DNA of 64,000 bases from Paractinoplanes durhamensis (GTDB taxonomy: Bacteria > Actinomycetota > Actinomycetes > Mycobacteriales > Micromonosporaceae): contig NZ_BOML01000035.1 in the NCBI RefSeq assembly GCF_016862175.1, forward strand, positions 102,860 to 166,859, written 5' to 3'. The position numbers were made by a program, and so were the translations under genes. Below are positions 34,573-42,881 of the stretch, in pieces. How positions within the stretch are numbered: the stretch's first letter is position 1; every line of letters begins with the position of its first letter. Under the pieces are notes generated by a model. That model had not been told where the DNA came from, did no database searches, and saw only the letters and a list, made by a program, of their open reading frames with translations.

Positions 34573-35600
34573 GTGGTTTTCCCTGCTCGATCGGGGGCGT
34601 GTCGCAGGGGCGGTCGCTGCCACCACGTCACCCAGCGCCACAGCCACTCGGCCGGCCCCTGCCGGAATCGGCGCAGCCAGATTACCGACCAGGTCCATTG
34701 CAGCAGCAGGATCGGCGCCGCGACCAGGACCACCCCGCCGGCCGACCAGCGGTCCGAGCCGCCGATCACGCCGGTGATCGCCAGGACCAGCATCGTCGCG
34801 GTCAGGTAGTTGGTCAGGGCCATCCGGCCCAACGGCCGGAAGACGGTGGTCAGCGGGCCGGCCAGTCTGGTGCGGAGCAGCAGCACCATCGCGCACACGT
34901 ACGCCGCGGCGGTCAGCAGCCCGGCCACCGGGTAGGCGATCCGGGCCGCCGGGCCGTCCGCCCGGAACTGGATCACCGTGGCCGGGACGGCGGCCAGGGC
35001 GAGGATCGATCCCAGGATCGCGGTGGTGCGCGGCGCCGACTGGATGCGGGCGATCACGCCGTAGCGGGTCAGGGCGGCGCCGAGCAGGAACAGACCGGGA
35101 ACCAGCGAATACCACCCGCCGAGCAGGGCCACCGAAAGCACCAGGAGCACCCCGGCGGCGACCGCGACCACCCGCCGCGGAAGCCAGGTGGACGGCAGGA
35201 GGACCAGCAGGCCGAACGACGCGTAGACGGTGAGAACGTCGCCCTTCCACAGGAACAGGAAGTGGAGCAGGCCGACCGCCAGCAGGGCCAGCAGGCGGCG
35301 CAGCAGCACCACCCGCGGCTGCTCGGCCCGGGCCTCCGCCGAGGAGGTCAGCAGTGCGAAGCCGACCCCGAACAGGAACGAGAAGATCGGGAAGAACCGC
35401 TGGTCGACCAGCATGTGCAGGACGGTCGAGGCGGCCGTCTCGGGCAGGTGCTCGGCGCTGAGCGCGCCGCCGCGGTGGCCGATCGGCTTCACGTTGGCCA
35501 GCAGGATGCCGCACAGGGCGAAGCCGCGGAGCACGTCGAGCGCGACGATGCGCTCCCCCGACAGGCGCACGGCGGGCCGGGCTGGGCGGTGGATTGACAT
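34569..35600 (-). CDS. DUF418 family membrane protein
   Basis: This 343-residue protein opens with RIVALDVLRGFALCGILLAN, the diagnostic first helix of this family. About nine further membrane segments follow, with the DUF418 C-terminal block GPLTTVFRPLGRMALTNYLT and a Trp-rich end (GPAEWLWRWVTWW). The function of DUF418 is unknown; it resembles membrane acyltransferases. ATG 35600 is the best start; the open frame extends to 35681 without an obvious ribosome binding site. The stop overlaps the histidine kinase start (ATGA), making it the first gene of a three-gene operon. Confidence 0.9.
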   Translation of the reverse strand: MSIHRPARPAVRLSGERIVALDVLRGFALCGILLANVKPIGHRGGALSAEHLPETAASTVLHMLVDQRFFPIFSFLFGVGFALLTSSAEARAEQPRVVLLRRLLALLAVGLLHFLFLWKGDVLTVYASFGLLVLLPSTWLPRRVVAVAAGVLLVLSVALLGGWYSLVPGLFLLGAALTRYGVIARIQSAPRTTAILGSILALAAVPATVIQFRADGPAARIAYPVAGLLTAAAYVCAMVLLLRTRLAGPLTTVFRPLGRMALTNYLTATMLVLAITGVIGGSDRWSAGGVVLVAAPILLLQWTWSVIWLRRFRQGPAEWLWRWVTWWQRPPLRHAPDRAGKTT

Positions 35601-35682
35601 GGGGAGAGCCTGCGCCGGCGGGGATGAGGATTCGTCGGTCAGAAGTCCACGATGGAAGCGGGACGTAGTACTTTTGGCCACC

Positions 35683-36771
35683 GTGAGGTTCGCTCTGGCC
35701 GGCTTCGGCTTCCGTGCGGCGGCGATCCACCGGATCGCCCAGATCCTGCCGGGTCTGGACTGCGTCGGCGCGATCGTCCGGCAGCCGCGTGCGCTTCCGG
35801 TGCCGGCCTACCGCGACCTGGACGAATGCCTGCGCGACGGCCGGCCCGACTTCCTGGTCACCGCGGTCGCCAAGTCGGCGAACCCCGGTTTCGTCACCGC
35901 CGCTGTCGAGCGGGGCCTGCCGGTGCTGGCCGAGACGCCGCCCGCCGGCGACCTCGACGGGTTGCGGGCACTGTGGACGGCGGCCGGACCGTCCGGGCTG
36001 GTGCAGATCGCCGAGCAGTACCTTTTGATGCCCTCGCACGCGGCCCGGCTCGCCGCGGTGCGTTCCGGCATCATCGGTACCCCCACCCAGGTGCAGGTCT
36101 CCTCCACCCAGCAGCACCACGCGGTCTCGCTGATCCGCGGCCTGCTCGGCACCGGTCACGCCCCGGCCACCGTCCGCGCGGTCCGCACGGTCGCCCCGCT
36201 GCTCGACCCGCTCGACCGCGGCGGCTGGACCGGCGACCCCGAGCCGAAACCGGCCACCACCACCATCGCCACCCTCGACTTCGGCGACGGCCGCTCCGGC
36301 GTCTACGACTTCACCACCGGCCAGACCCGTAACCTGCTGCGGTTCCGCCGGTTGCTGGTCCGCGGCACACACGGCGAACTGCACGACGACGAGATCGTGC
36401 ACATGCCGGAGCCGGAGACCATCGCCCGCACCCCCCTGGTGCGCCGGCAGAGCGGCCACGACCTGGACGTGGGCGGCATGGACACCGAGACGATCACGCT
36501 GGGAACGCGGGTGCTCCATCGGAACCCGTACCCCGGAAAGCGTTTGAATGATGACGAAATCGCGGTGGCGACGCTGCTGGACGCGATGACGGCGTGGGTG
36601 CGCGGTGCGGGCCCGCCGCCCTATCCGCTCGCCGAGGGCGCCCAGGACCAACTGCTCACCCTGGCCATCGAGGAGGCGGCCGACACCGACCGCCCGGTCA
36701 CCACGACCACCGAGCCGTGGTCGGCGGTCAGCTTCGGGGGACCTTCTCGGCGGCCTCCAGCAGGAACTTGA
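35683..36771 (+). CDS. Gfo/Idh/MocA family oxidoreductase
   Basis: This protein of 362 residues begins RFALAGFGFRAAAIHRIAQI, a Rossmann fold with GxGxxx. Strand-loop blocks (PDFLVTAVAKSANPGFVTAA; RGLPVLAETPPAG) follow, with the AETP segment in place of the usual EKP of Gfo/Idh enzymes, so the catalytic Lys is replaced. The C-terminal domain is a large open beta sheet (VRSGIIGTPTQVQVSSTQQ). It probably oxidises or reduces a sugar or inositol with NAD(P). GTG 35683 is the likely start. The last 44 bases overlap the 3' end of the converging unknown gene. Confidence 0.85.
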   Translation: MRFALAGFGFRAAAIHRIAQILPGLDCVGAIVRQPRALPVPAYRDLDECLRDGRPDFLVTAVAKSANPGFVTAAVERGLPVLAETPPAGDLDGLRALWTAAGPSGLVQIAEQYLLMPSHAARLAAVRSGIIGTPTQVQVSSTQQHHAVSLIRGLLGTGHAPATVRAVRTVAPLLDPLDRGGWTGDPEPKPATTTIATLDFGDGRSGVYDFTTGQTRNLLRFRRLLVRGTHGELHDDEIVHMPEPETIARTPLVRRQSGHDLDVGGMDTETITLGTRVLHRNPYPGKRLNDDEIAVATLLDAMTAWVRGAGPPPYPLAEGAQDQLLTLAIEEAADTDRPVTTTTEPWSAVSFGGPSRRPPAGT

Positions 36772-38203
36772 CGAAGGCGCGCAGGTCGTCGGGGAGTACC
36801 GGCATCGGGAGGAACGTGACCTCGCGGTCGCCGAGGGCGTCGGCCACGGCGGCCGGGTCGGTGGACGTACGCGTAACGACTTTCTTTCCGTTCTTCCAGG
36901 TCTCCTCCTGGGTTACGCCGAGCGTGGTGGTGACGATCGCCGAGCGTTCCGGCAGGAGGCCGTCGACGATCTCGTACTGTTCGCCGTCCAGCAGCAACTT
37001 GCCCAGCGCCTTGCGGGCGTCGTCCGAGTCGAGCTGGGCCAGCACCTCCCGCGACGCGGCGTCGCCGGCCTTGAACTGGCCGCGGAACGCGATCGCGACC
37101 TTCTTGTTCGCCTTGTCGACGAGCAGGATGGTGTCGTCGAAGAACTGGGCGAAGCTCTTGGCGTTCTTGTTCAACGCCCGCACCGGAGTCCGGCCGATCC
37201 GCACCGCGTAGCCCGCACCGGCCTTGCTCTCGGCGAACGCGGCCGCCCGCCGCAGCTCGGTCTCGAAGAGTCGCCGGTAGGGGCCTTTCTGGCCGATCAG
37301 CTGGCCGAGCAGTCCGACGTAGACGCTGACCCGGCCGCCGATCTGGTCGGCGAGTTTCTCGGCGGTCGTCGCCACCTTCGGCACCGGGGTGCAGCGGGAC
37401 AGGGCGGTGCCGAGGATCTCCAGGTCGTCCGTCGTGAGCCAGGACTGCAGCCGGGCGTAGACGTCGACGATCGGGTCGGTCGGGTGCAGGCGGTTGAAGC
37501 GGCGGAAGAAGCTCTCCACCACGGCCAGGCCGTCGGCGCTGGTCTGGGTGCGGCCGAAGCCCAGCACGACGGTCTCGACCGCCTGGGTGATCCGGTTGCG
37601 CTGCTTGGCGGGCAGGCCGGCGGCGAGGACCGCGTTCTGCAGGTTCCGGCCGGCGGCGGCGATCTGTTCGGGGGTGTCGAGCAGGCAGGAGCGCTCGAAC
37701 GCCTGCAGCGCGCGGGCCACCAGGCCGTCCCGGGCGGCGACCTGGTACAGCTTGTCGAACGCGGTCTTCGGCAGGGCGGCCGCGAGCCGCGCGACGGCGG
37801 CGGGAAAGGGGGTCGCGGGGGCGTCTTTCAGCGCGTACTCCACATCAAGCCGTCGCCGGACCGCCTTGAGCAGGCCGTCGGTGTCCTTCGCGGCGGGGGT
37901 CCTGCCGACCGTCTGGCGGAGCCAGGCGCGGGCGGCCTCGGACTGCTCGTCGGTGAGCTGCCCGAGGATCGCGTCGAGGTCGCGCCGGGCCGCCTTGACC
38001 GCCGCTTGCCCGGGGTCGGCGCCGGGCAGCGTCCGGGCGATCCGCAGGCGCAGGTCGAGGTGGACGAACGCGGCGTGGAAGTCGGGGTGGGCGCGGCAGA
38101 GCGCGTCGAGCGGGCTCGCGCCGAGCTTGAGCGTGCCGCGCTGGACGATGTGTTCGAGGGCGGCCAGGACCCGGCGGAGGGCGCCGGACGTGCGCGGTTT
38201 CAT
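36728..38203 (-). CDS. Unknown protein C of a three-gene operon (491 aa)
   Basis: I do not recognise this protein. It is soluble and mostly alpha-helical, and starts MKPRTSGALRRVLAALEHIV. The middle has an Arg-rich helical region; the last third turns beta-like (DDTILLVDKANKKVAIAFRG; REVTFLPMPVLP) and ends VKFLLEAAEKVPRS. No signal peptide or membrane helix is seen. ATG 38203 overlaps the previous stop by four bases. Because the long frame upstream is open by GC bias only, that overlap decided the start. It must act with proteins A and B; the role is unknown. Confidence 0.8.
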   Translation of the reverse strand: MKPRTSGALRRVLAALEHIVQRGTLKLGASPLDALCRAHPDFHAAFVHLDLRLRIARTLPGADPGQAAVKAARRDLDAILGQLTDEQSEAARAWLRQTVGRTPAAKDTDGLLKAVRRRLDVEYALKDAPATPFPAAVARLAAALPKTAFDKLYQVAARDGLVARALQAFERSCLLDTPEQIAAAGRNLQNAVLAAGLPAKQRNRITQAVETVVLGFGRTQTSADGLAVVESFFRRFNRLHPTDPIVDVYARLQSWLTTDDLEILGTALSRCTPVPKVATTAEKLADQIGGRVSVYVGLLGQLIGQKGPYRRLFETELRRAAAFAESKAGAGYAVRIGRTPVRALNKNAKSFAQFFDDTILLVDKANKKVAIAFRGQFKAGDAASREVLAQLDSDDARKALGKLLLDGEQYEIVDGLLPERSAIVTTTLGVTQEETWKNGKKVVTRTSTDPAAVADALGDREVTFLPMPVLPDDLRAFVKFLLEAAEKVPRS

Positions 38204-39576
38204 GGGACCAATCCGGCGGCGAGCGGGGCGAGGACGGTGACCGAGCCGGCGAGTTTGCCGGCCGGGAGGGCGCCGGCGACCTCGCCGATGCACTCCAGGG
38301 CGAGTTTCACGGTGGACGGTTCCATGCCGAGGGAGTCGGCCGGGTCGAGCGAGCAGCGGAACGCGTCGGCGTTGCGGAGGTATTCGGCCCAGGCCTCGAG
38401 GATGCCCTTGGCGGCGAGTACGACGTCGGCGACGATCGCCAGCGGCGGCGCCACCAGGTGCAGGGTGAGCAGGCCGCCCATCAGGCCGAGGGCCGAGCCG
38501 AACTCGTCGGCGAACTTGGGGTCGATGGCGAGGTAGACGTCGTGCACGGCCTGCCCGGTGGAGCTGGGCCCGGGGCCGTACAGGTCGCCCACGGCGTCCG
38601 CGAGGACCTGCTGGAACGCCCACGGCCCGAACTTCGGGTCGAGCAGGCTGGGCAGGCCGCGGCGCATGCCGCGCCCGCGTAGCTCCTGGGCGAGACCGCC
38701 GGCCGGGCCCTCGTCGTGGGTGCGGAACTTGTCGTCCCAGACCGGCGACGCGACCCGGCCGCGGACCGCCTGGGCCGCCTCCCAGGTGGTGCTGAGCGCT
38801 TCGGCGATCGCGGCCCGGAGCTGCTGGTCGGTGGGTTTCTTGACGGCGGCGATGCGGAACAGCACCGGGTGTTCGGCGCCGAGGCGGGCGCGCAGGGCGG
38901 CCAGCTCGACGCCGCGGGCCACCGCTTTCTGGATCGCCGGGGCCACCTTGAGGATGTTGCCGGCAAGCAGCCCGGGGGCGCCGCCGAGGACGCCCAGCAC
39001 GGCGGTGGCGAGGGCGGCGTCCGCCCCCTCCTTGGCGTTCGCGGCGGCCGCCGCGGCCTCGGCGGCGGCCAGCTCGGTGACCGCCGACCGCAGCGATTCG
39101 ACCGCCGGGCCCGGCTTCAGCTTCACCGTCGCCGGCGTCTTGAAGTCGCCGGCCAGGTAGCGGTCCGCCTCGGCCTTGATCTGCAGCTCGGAGGCGTCGA
39201 GCCGGCGCAGCGCGATGCCCCGGGCCACCTTCTCGACCTCGGCCAGGTCCGCGGCGACCCGGACGGCGAGCCGCCCCCGCGCGTTCCGCCAGGCGGTGAG
39301 GGCCGGCGCGGTCTCGTCGGCCAGGGTCCGCCCCTCGACCGAGGCCCGCAGCGGCGCCTCCCCCCATCCGGGATGCTCGCGGGCTATCCGCGCCGACCCG
39401 AACTCGGTCTCGCGGGCCGTCCGCAGCCGGGCCACGAGCAGGGCCAGGGTCCGTTCCACCCAGGCCCACCCGCCGAGCAGGTGACCGCCCCGGGCGATCT
39501 GGTCGGCCGTCGTGTCGTCGCCGATCGGGAGCACCATCATGGTGCTCCCGTCCGGCATCGTGATGCGTGCGGTCAT
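38200..39576 (-). CDS. Unknown protein B of a three-gene operon (458 aa)
   Basis: This protein of unknown function begins MTARITMPDGSTMMVLPIGD. It has long Ala-rich helices with heptad character (about 85-190), then a glycine-rich hydrophobic stretch (ATAVLGVLGGAPGLLAGNIL). Near the end is a second hydrophobic region (LMGGLLTLHLVAPPLAIVAD, followed by VVLAAKGILEAWAEYLRNAD). Coiled coils combined with two amphipathic or hydrophobic hairpins recall helical pore-forming or membrane-remodelling proteins, but no family is recognised. ATG 39576 and the stop at 38200 both make four-base overlaps with neighbours. Confidence 0.8.
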   Translation of the reverse strand: MTARITMPDGSTMMVLPIGDDTTADQIARGGHLLGGWAWVERTLALLVARLRTARETEFGSARIAREHPGWGEAPLRASVEGRTLADETAPALTAWRNARGRLAVRVAADLAEVEKVARGIALRRLDASELQIKAEADRYLAGDFKTPATVKLKPGPAVESLRSAVTELAAAEAAAAAANAKEGADAALATAVLGVLGGAPGLLAGNILKVAPAIQKAVARGVELAALRARLGAEHPVLFRIAAVKKPTDQQLRAAIAEALSTTWEAAQAVRGRVASPVWDDKFRTHDEGPAGGLAQELRGRGMRRGLPSLLDPKFGPWAFQQVLADAVGDLYGPGPSSTGQAVHDVYLAIDPKFADEFGSALGLMGGLLTLHLVAPPLAIVADVVLAAKGILEAWAEYLRNADAFRCSLDPADSLGMEPSTVKLALECIGEVAGALPAGKLAGSVTVLAPLAAGLVP

Positions 39577-42500
39577 CCTTCGGAGTCGACGCTCTCGACC
39601 TTGACCGCGAACGCGTTCGGCGGGGTCAGCGGGTCGCTGTAGTCCTCGGCGGCGATCCGGGCGGCCCGCCGGTCGGCCTCCAGCTCGGCCGAGCGGGCCT
39701 CGGCGACGGCCCGCCGCGCCTCGGCCTTGCGCAGCTCGACCAGGTGATCCTCGAGGGCTTCGCAGTCGCCGCGCCACGACTCCACCGAGATGCCCGGGGT
39801 GGGCAGGATGACGGTGTCGGTGGCGATCCGGTCGCCGGACGCCTCGGCTTCCCGGGTGGCCTTCTCCATCTCGGTGGCGAGGCTGTTGATGACCTTCATC
39901 AGGGTGCTCTCGGCCAGCGGCGCGAGCGGGATGGCCAGGTTGGGGCCGTCCGAGGCGACCACGTGCGGCTCGAACATGCCGATCTTGAGCTGCGGAGCAC
40001 CCTCCATCAGGCGCTGCAGCTGCTCGCTCGGCGGGAGGGCCTGGAACAAGACGTACCGGTAGTAGTCGCGGTGCTGGTTGAGGTGGGTGAGCAGGGTCTG
40101 GCTGCGCTCCCGGGCGGAACCGATCATCTCGGCGCCGAACTTCATCTCCAGCTTGTCGGCGATCGTCGTGGTGGTCTGCTCCTCGCTCGCCGCCGCGACC
40201 ACGGCCGCGGCCGCCTGCTGGCCGCTGCCCTCCGCCTCCTTGGCCTCCCAGTTCTGGAAGGCGGTCTTGAGCTGGGCGAGCGCGCCGGGGATGCCGCCGT
40301 CCTCGACGTCGTAGATGCCTTCCTTCTTGCCGTTCGGGTACCAGAACGTGCCCCAGTCCCAGAACACGTAGCCGGGCATCGCGGTGATCCGGCCAGCCAG
40401 CCCGGCGTCCTCCTTGTCCTTGTCGCCGAGGCCGCCGAGTGAGTCGAGGGCGGGCGCCGAACCGGCCGGCGGCACCGCGGACAGCAGCGACCGGGCCGCC
40501 TCCGGGCTGATCGTCGCGCCGGTGAGCCGGTCCAGCTCGGTGGTCAGGCCGGTGCCGAACTTCGCCCCGACCAGCCGCTTCCACAGCCAGCGCTGGGCCG
40601 AGGACAGCTCGGTGGCGCTGGGCGAGCGGTGCGCGGCGATCGAGGTGAGGGCCCCGCCGACGTCGACCGAGGTGAAGGCGGCGGCCCGGCGCTTGAGGTC
40701 GGTGAGGATCGAGTTGACCGTCGCCGTGTACGGGTTGCCGGGCTTGGCGGGCTGACTCGCGGTCGGCGTCTCGCGCTGCCGGTCCAGGTCCCGCTCGGAC
40801 TTGGCCGCCCCGGCCAGGTAGCGGAGCTCGTCGGCGGCCTGCTTGTACGCCTCCAGCAGCCGGCACGCCTCGAACCCGTCGACCAGCGCCGAGTCGAGCA
40901 GCCCGGCCCGCAGCGTCGCCTCGTTGACCCGCACGTGCAGCTCGGTGAAGGTGGCGATCTCGACCGGGTTGGGCACCAGCACCACGATCCGGACGCCGGC
41001 CTTGTTGAAGACCAGGTTGATGTCGTAGTGGGCGAGCACCTCGTGGAAGTTCATCGTCAGCGTGTGCCCCTGGTTGGGGTTGCGGATGGTTCGCACCACG
41101 CTGGTCCGCTGCTCGGTCTCGATGCTCTCGGTGATCGTGGTGACCCGCCGCGACCGCACCCGGGTGGCGGCGTGGTTTGTCGACTCGCGCACGTGCTGGG
41201 TGGACGACTTGGTGGCGTTGGCCAGGCTCTGCGCGTTGGACACCTCGCCGCCGACCTGCACCCGGATCGAGGCGACGCCCGGCGAGTACGAGGCGTCCAG
41301 CGACCCGTACGCCTGCGCGTCGAACTCGTTGGTGCTGGTCACCTCGCGCATCACGTCCTCGGTGTCGCGGGTCGAGGAGCTGTAGTCGAAGGACTGCTCG
41401 ATGTCGGTCTCGGCGCTCTGCACGAGCGACTTCGACCGCCGCTCCCAGCTGGAGACGGTGATCGTGGTTTCCTCGCCGGGCGCCATGGCCAGGCTGGAGA
41501 TGAGGTTGCCGCGGGTGAAGCCCTTCAGCGTCCAGGTCTGCTTCCACGGCAGCAGCACGGCCACCGGCAGCCCGACCGTGGACAGGTCGATCAGCCCGTT
41601 GCCGGTCGGCGTGGTGTTCTGGGTGGGCGGCTGCTGGGTGGGCGTACTCCCGCCGCCGTTCTTGATGTTGTAGGAATGGGCCAGGTCCCGGGTCATCCAG
41701 CGCAGGTCGTAGCGGATGTCCAGCTGGTTGATCGGGCGGGCCCGGCCGAGCAGTTCGAACCCCTCGGGCAGCGTGTCGCCGGTGCGCGGCACCACCAGCT
41801 TGATCTCGTCGTCGCCGGCCCGGGTGGTGATCTGCTCGCCACGGCGCAGCCCGCGGATCTCCTCGGCGCCCAGCTTCAGCACGATGCCGCCGCCGCTGGT
41901 GGTCGGCACCACCGGGTAGGCGAGGAACTCGGCCAGGTCGCCGATGGCCATGGCGAGCGCGGCGGGCGGTGACAGCGGCACCTCGCCGGCCCCCGGCATG
42001 CTGATCCGGGCCAGGCCGGTGGCGACCCCGTCGCGGACCGCGGGCGCGGTGAGGGTGCCGGTGGCGAGCAGGTCACGGATGCCGTTCTCGTCGAGGGTGA
42101 CGGTGCCCAGCTCGGTCCCGATCTGCCGGCTCGCGAGGGCCTTGTCGACCGCGGCGGCCTCCAGGGTGACCGCGGTGACCTCGGGGGCGAGCCGCACGAC
42201 GGCGCTCTTCCCGCCGGGCTCGGTGGCGACGGTCAGCACGCTCTCGCCGCCGCGCAGCCGGGCCGCGGCGGCCGCGCCCAGGTCGACCGCGAACTTCTGG
42301 TCCTTGATCATCACGGTGCCGGTGCCGACCAGACCATCCACATCGGACACCGCGAGGGTGAGGTCGGCGGTGCCGCTGACCGCGCGGGACGGGTCGACCC
42401 CGGCCGCGATCACGTTGAGGCCGAGGACCGGGGCGGCGCCGGCGCCGGCGGTGGAGAGCGGGCCGGGCCCGGCTGCGCCGTTGCCGTTGAGGCCGGCCTT

Positions 42501-42728
42501 GAGGGCCAGGCGCTGGGTGCGGGTGATCCGGGCCGGTGTCTCGACGATGTCGCCGCCGGTGTTCAGCACGATCGGGATGGACACGACCCGGCCGGTGTCG
42601 GTGACGGTCTCGTTGTAGAGCCGGATGAACTGGCCGAACCGGAACTCGCGCGTCACGCCCCAGGTGGGCAGCTTCGCGGTGCAGGAGTCGCCGCCGAGGA
42701 TGGGCGTGACGGGGTTCTCTTCGGGCAT
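39573..42728 (-). CDS. Large unknown protein A heading a three-gene operon (1051 aa)
   Basis: This protein begins MPEENPVTPILGGDSCTAKL. Residues about 60-400 look like several beta-sandwich modules (NVIAAGVDPSRAVSGTADLT; GTVMIKDQKFAVDLG). A Pro/Thr/Gln linker follows, then a conserved-looking core (WTLKGFTRGNLISSLAMAPG, EETTITVSSWERRSKSLVQS) and a long Ser/Thr/Glu-rich helical region (VRSRRVTTITESIETEQRTS). Beta-rich (GVRIVVLVPNPVEIATFTEL) and coiled-coil segments close it. There is no signal peptide. ATG 42728 has AGAAGG five bases upstream. I do not know the family; the size and modular layout suggest a structural or assembly protein. Confidence 0.82.
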   Translation of the reverse strand: MPEENPVTPILGGDSCTAKLPTWGVTREFRFGQFIRLYNETVTDTGRVVSIPIVLNTGGDIVETPARITRTQRLALKAGLNGNGAAGPGPLSTAGAGAAPVLGLNVIAAGVDPSRAVSGTADLTLAVSDVDGLVGTGTVMIKDQKFAVDLGAAAAARLRGGESVLTVATEPGGKSAVVRLAPEVTAVTLEAAAVDKALASRQIGTELGTVTLDENGIRDLLATGTLTAPAVRDGVATGLARISMPGAGEVPLSPPAALAMAIGDLAEFLAYPVVPTTSGGGIVLKLGAEEIRGLRRGEQITTRAGDDEIKLVVPRTGDTLPEGFELLGRARPINQLDIRYDLRWMTRDLAHSYNIKNGGGSTPTQQPPTQNTTPTGNGLIDLSTVGLPVAVLLPWKQTWTLKGFTRGNLISSLAMAPGEETTITVSSWERRSKSLVQSAETDIEQSFDYSSSTRDTEDVMREVTSTNEFDAQAYGSLDASYSPGVASIRVQVGGEVSNAQSLANATKSSTQHVRESTNHAATRVRSRRVTTITESIETEQRTSVVRTIRNPNQGHTLTMNFHEVLAHYDINLVFNKAGVRIVVLVPNPVEIATFTELHVRVNEATLRAGLLDSALVDGFEACRLLEAYKQAADELRYLAGAAKSERDLDRQRETPTASQPAKPGNPYTATVNSILTDLKRRAAAFTSVDVGGALTSIAAHRSPSATELSSAQRWLWKRLVGAKFGTGLTTELDRLTGATISPEAARSLLSAVPPAGSAPALDSLGGLGDKDKEDAGLAGRITAMPGYVFWDWGTFWYPNGKKEGIYDVEDGGIPGALAQLKTAFQNWEAKEAEGSGQQAAAAVVAAASEEQTTTTIADKLEMKFGAEMIGSARERSQTLLTHLNQHRDYYRYVLFQALPPSEQLQRLMEGAPQLKIGMFEPHVVASDGPNLAIPLAPLAESTLMKVINSLATEMEKATREAEASGDRIATDTVILPTPGISVESWRGDCEALEDHLVELRKAEARRAVAEARSAELEADRRAARIAAEDYSDPLTPPNAFAVKVESVDSEG

Positions 42729-42856
42729 GCTGCCTTCTCTGATCAAGTCCGATGGGGAGCGTGGGGGCACCATACGGTGATCGGGAGGGCATGAGCTGTC
42801 AGCAATCCGGCCCGAGATTCTGGTGGTTTCCCTGGGGACAAGTTTCAATATCCGCA

Positions 42857-42868
42857 CACATCGATGTG
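42857..42868. promoter_or_regulatory. 12-bp palindrome before the GH5 gene
   Basis: CACATCGATGTG is a perfect palindrome ending 13 bases before the ATG of the GH5 gene, just before its AGGAG site. It may be an operator or mRNA hairpin that controls translation. It does not resemble the CebR box at 49685. Confidence 0.35.
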
Positions 42869-42881
42869 CGAGGAGCCGGTG

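Noticed and set aside
34573..36651. Upstream extension of the histidine kinase frame to more than 1100 residues
   Set aside because: The extension is antisense to, or overlaps out of frame, the DUF418 and Gfo/Idh genes and is low-complexity; ATG 34572 with a four-base overlap is the natural start.
39577..41547. Upstream extension of protein B in the unknown operon
   Set aside because: It overlaps protein A in another frame and is Arg/Gly/Ala noise; the ATGA overlap at 39573-39576 marks the start.
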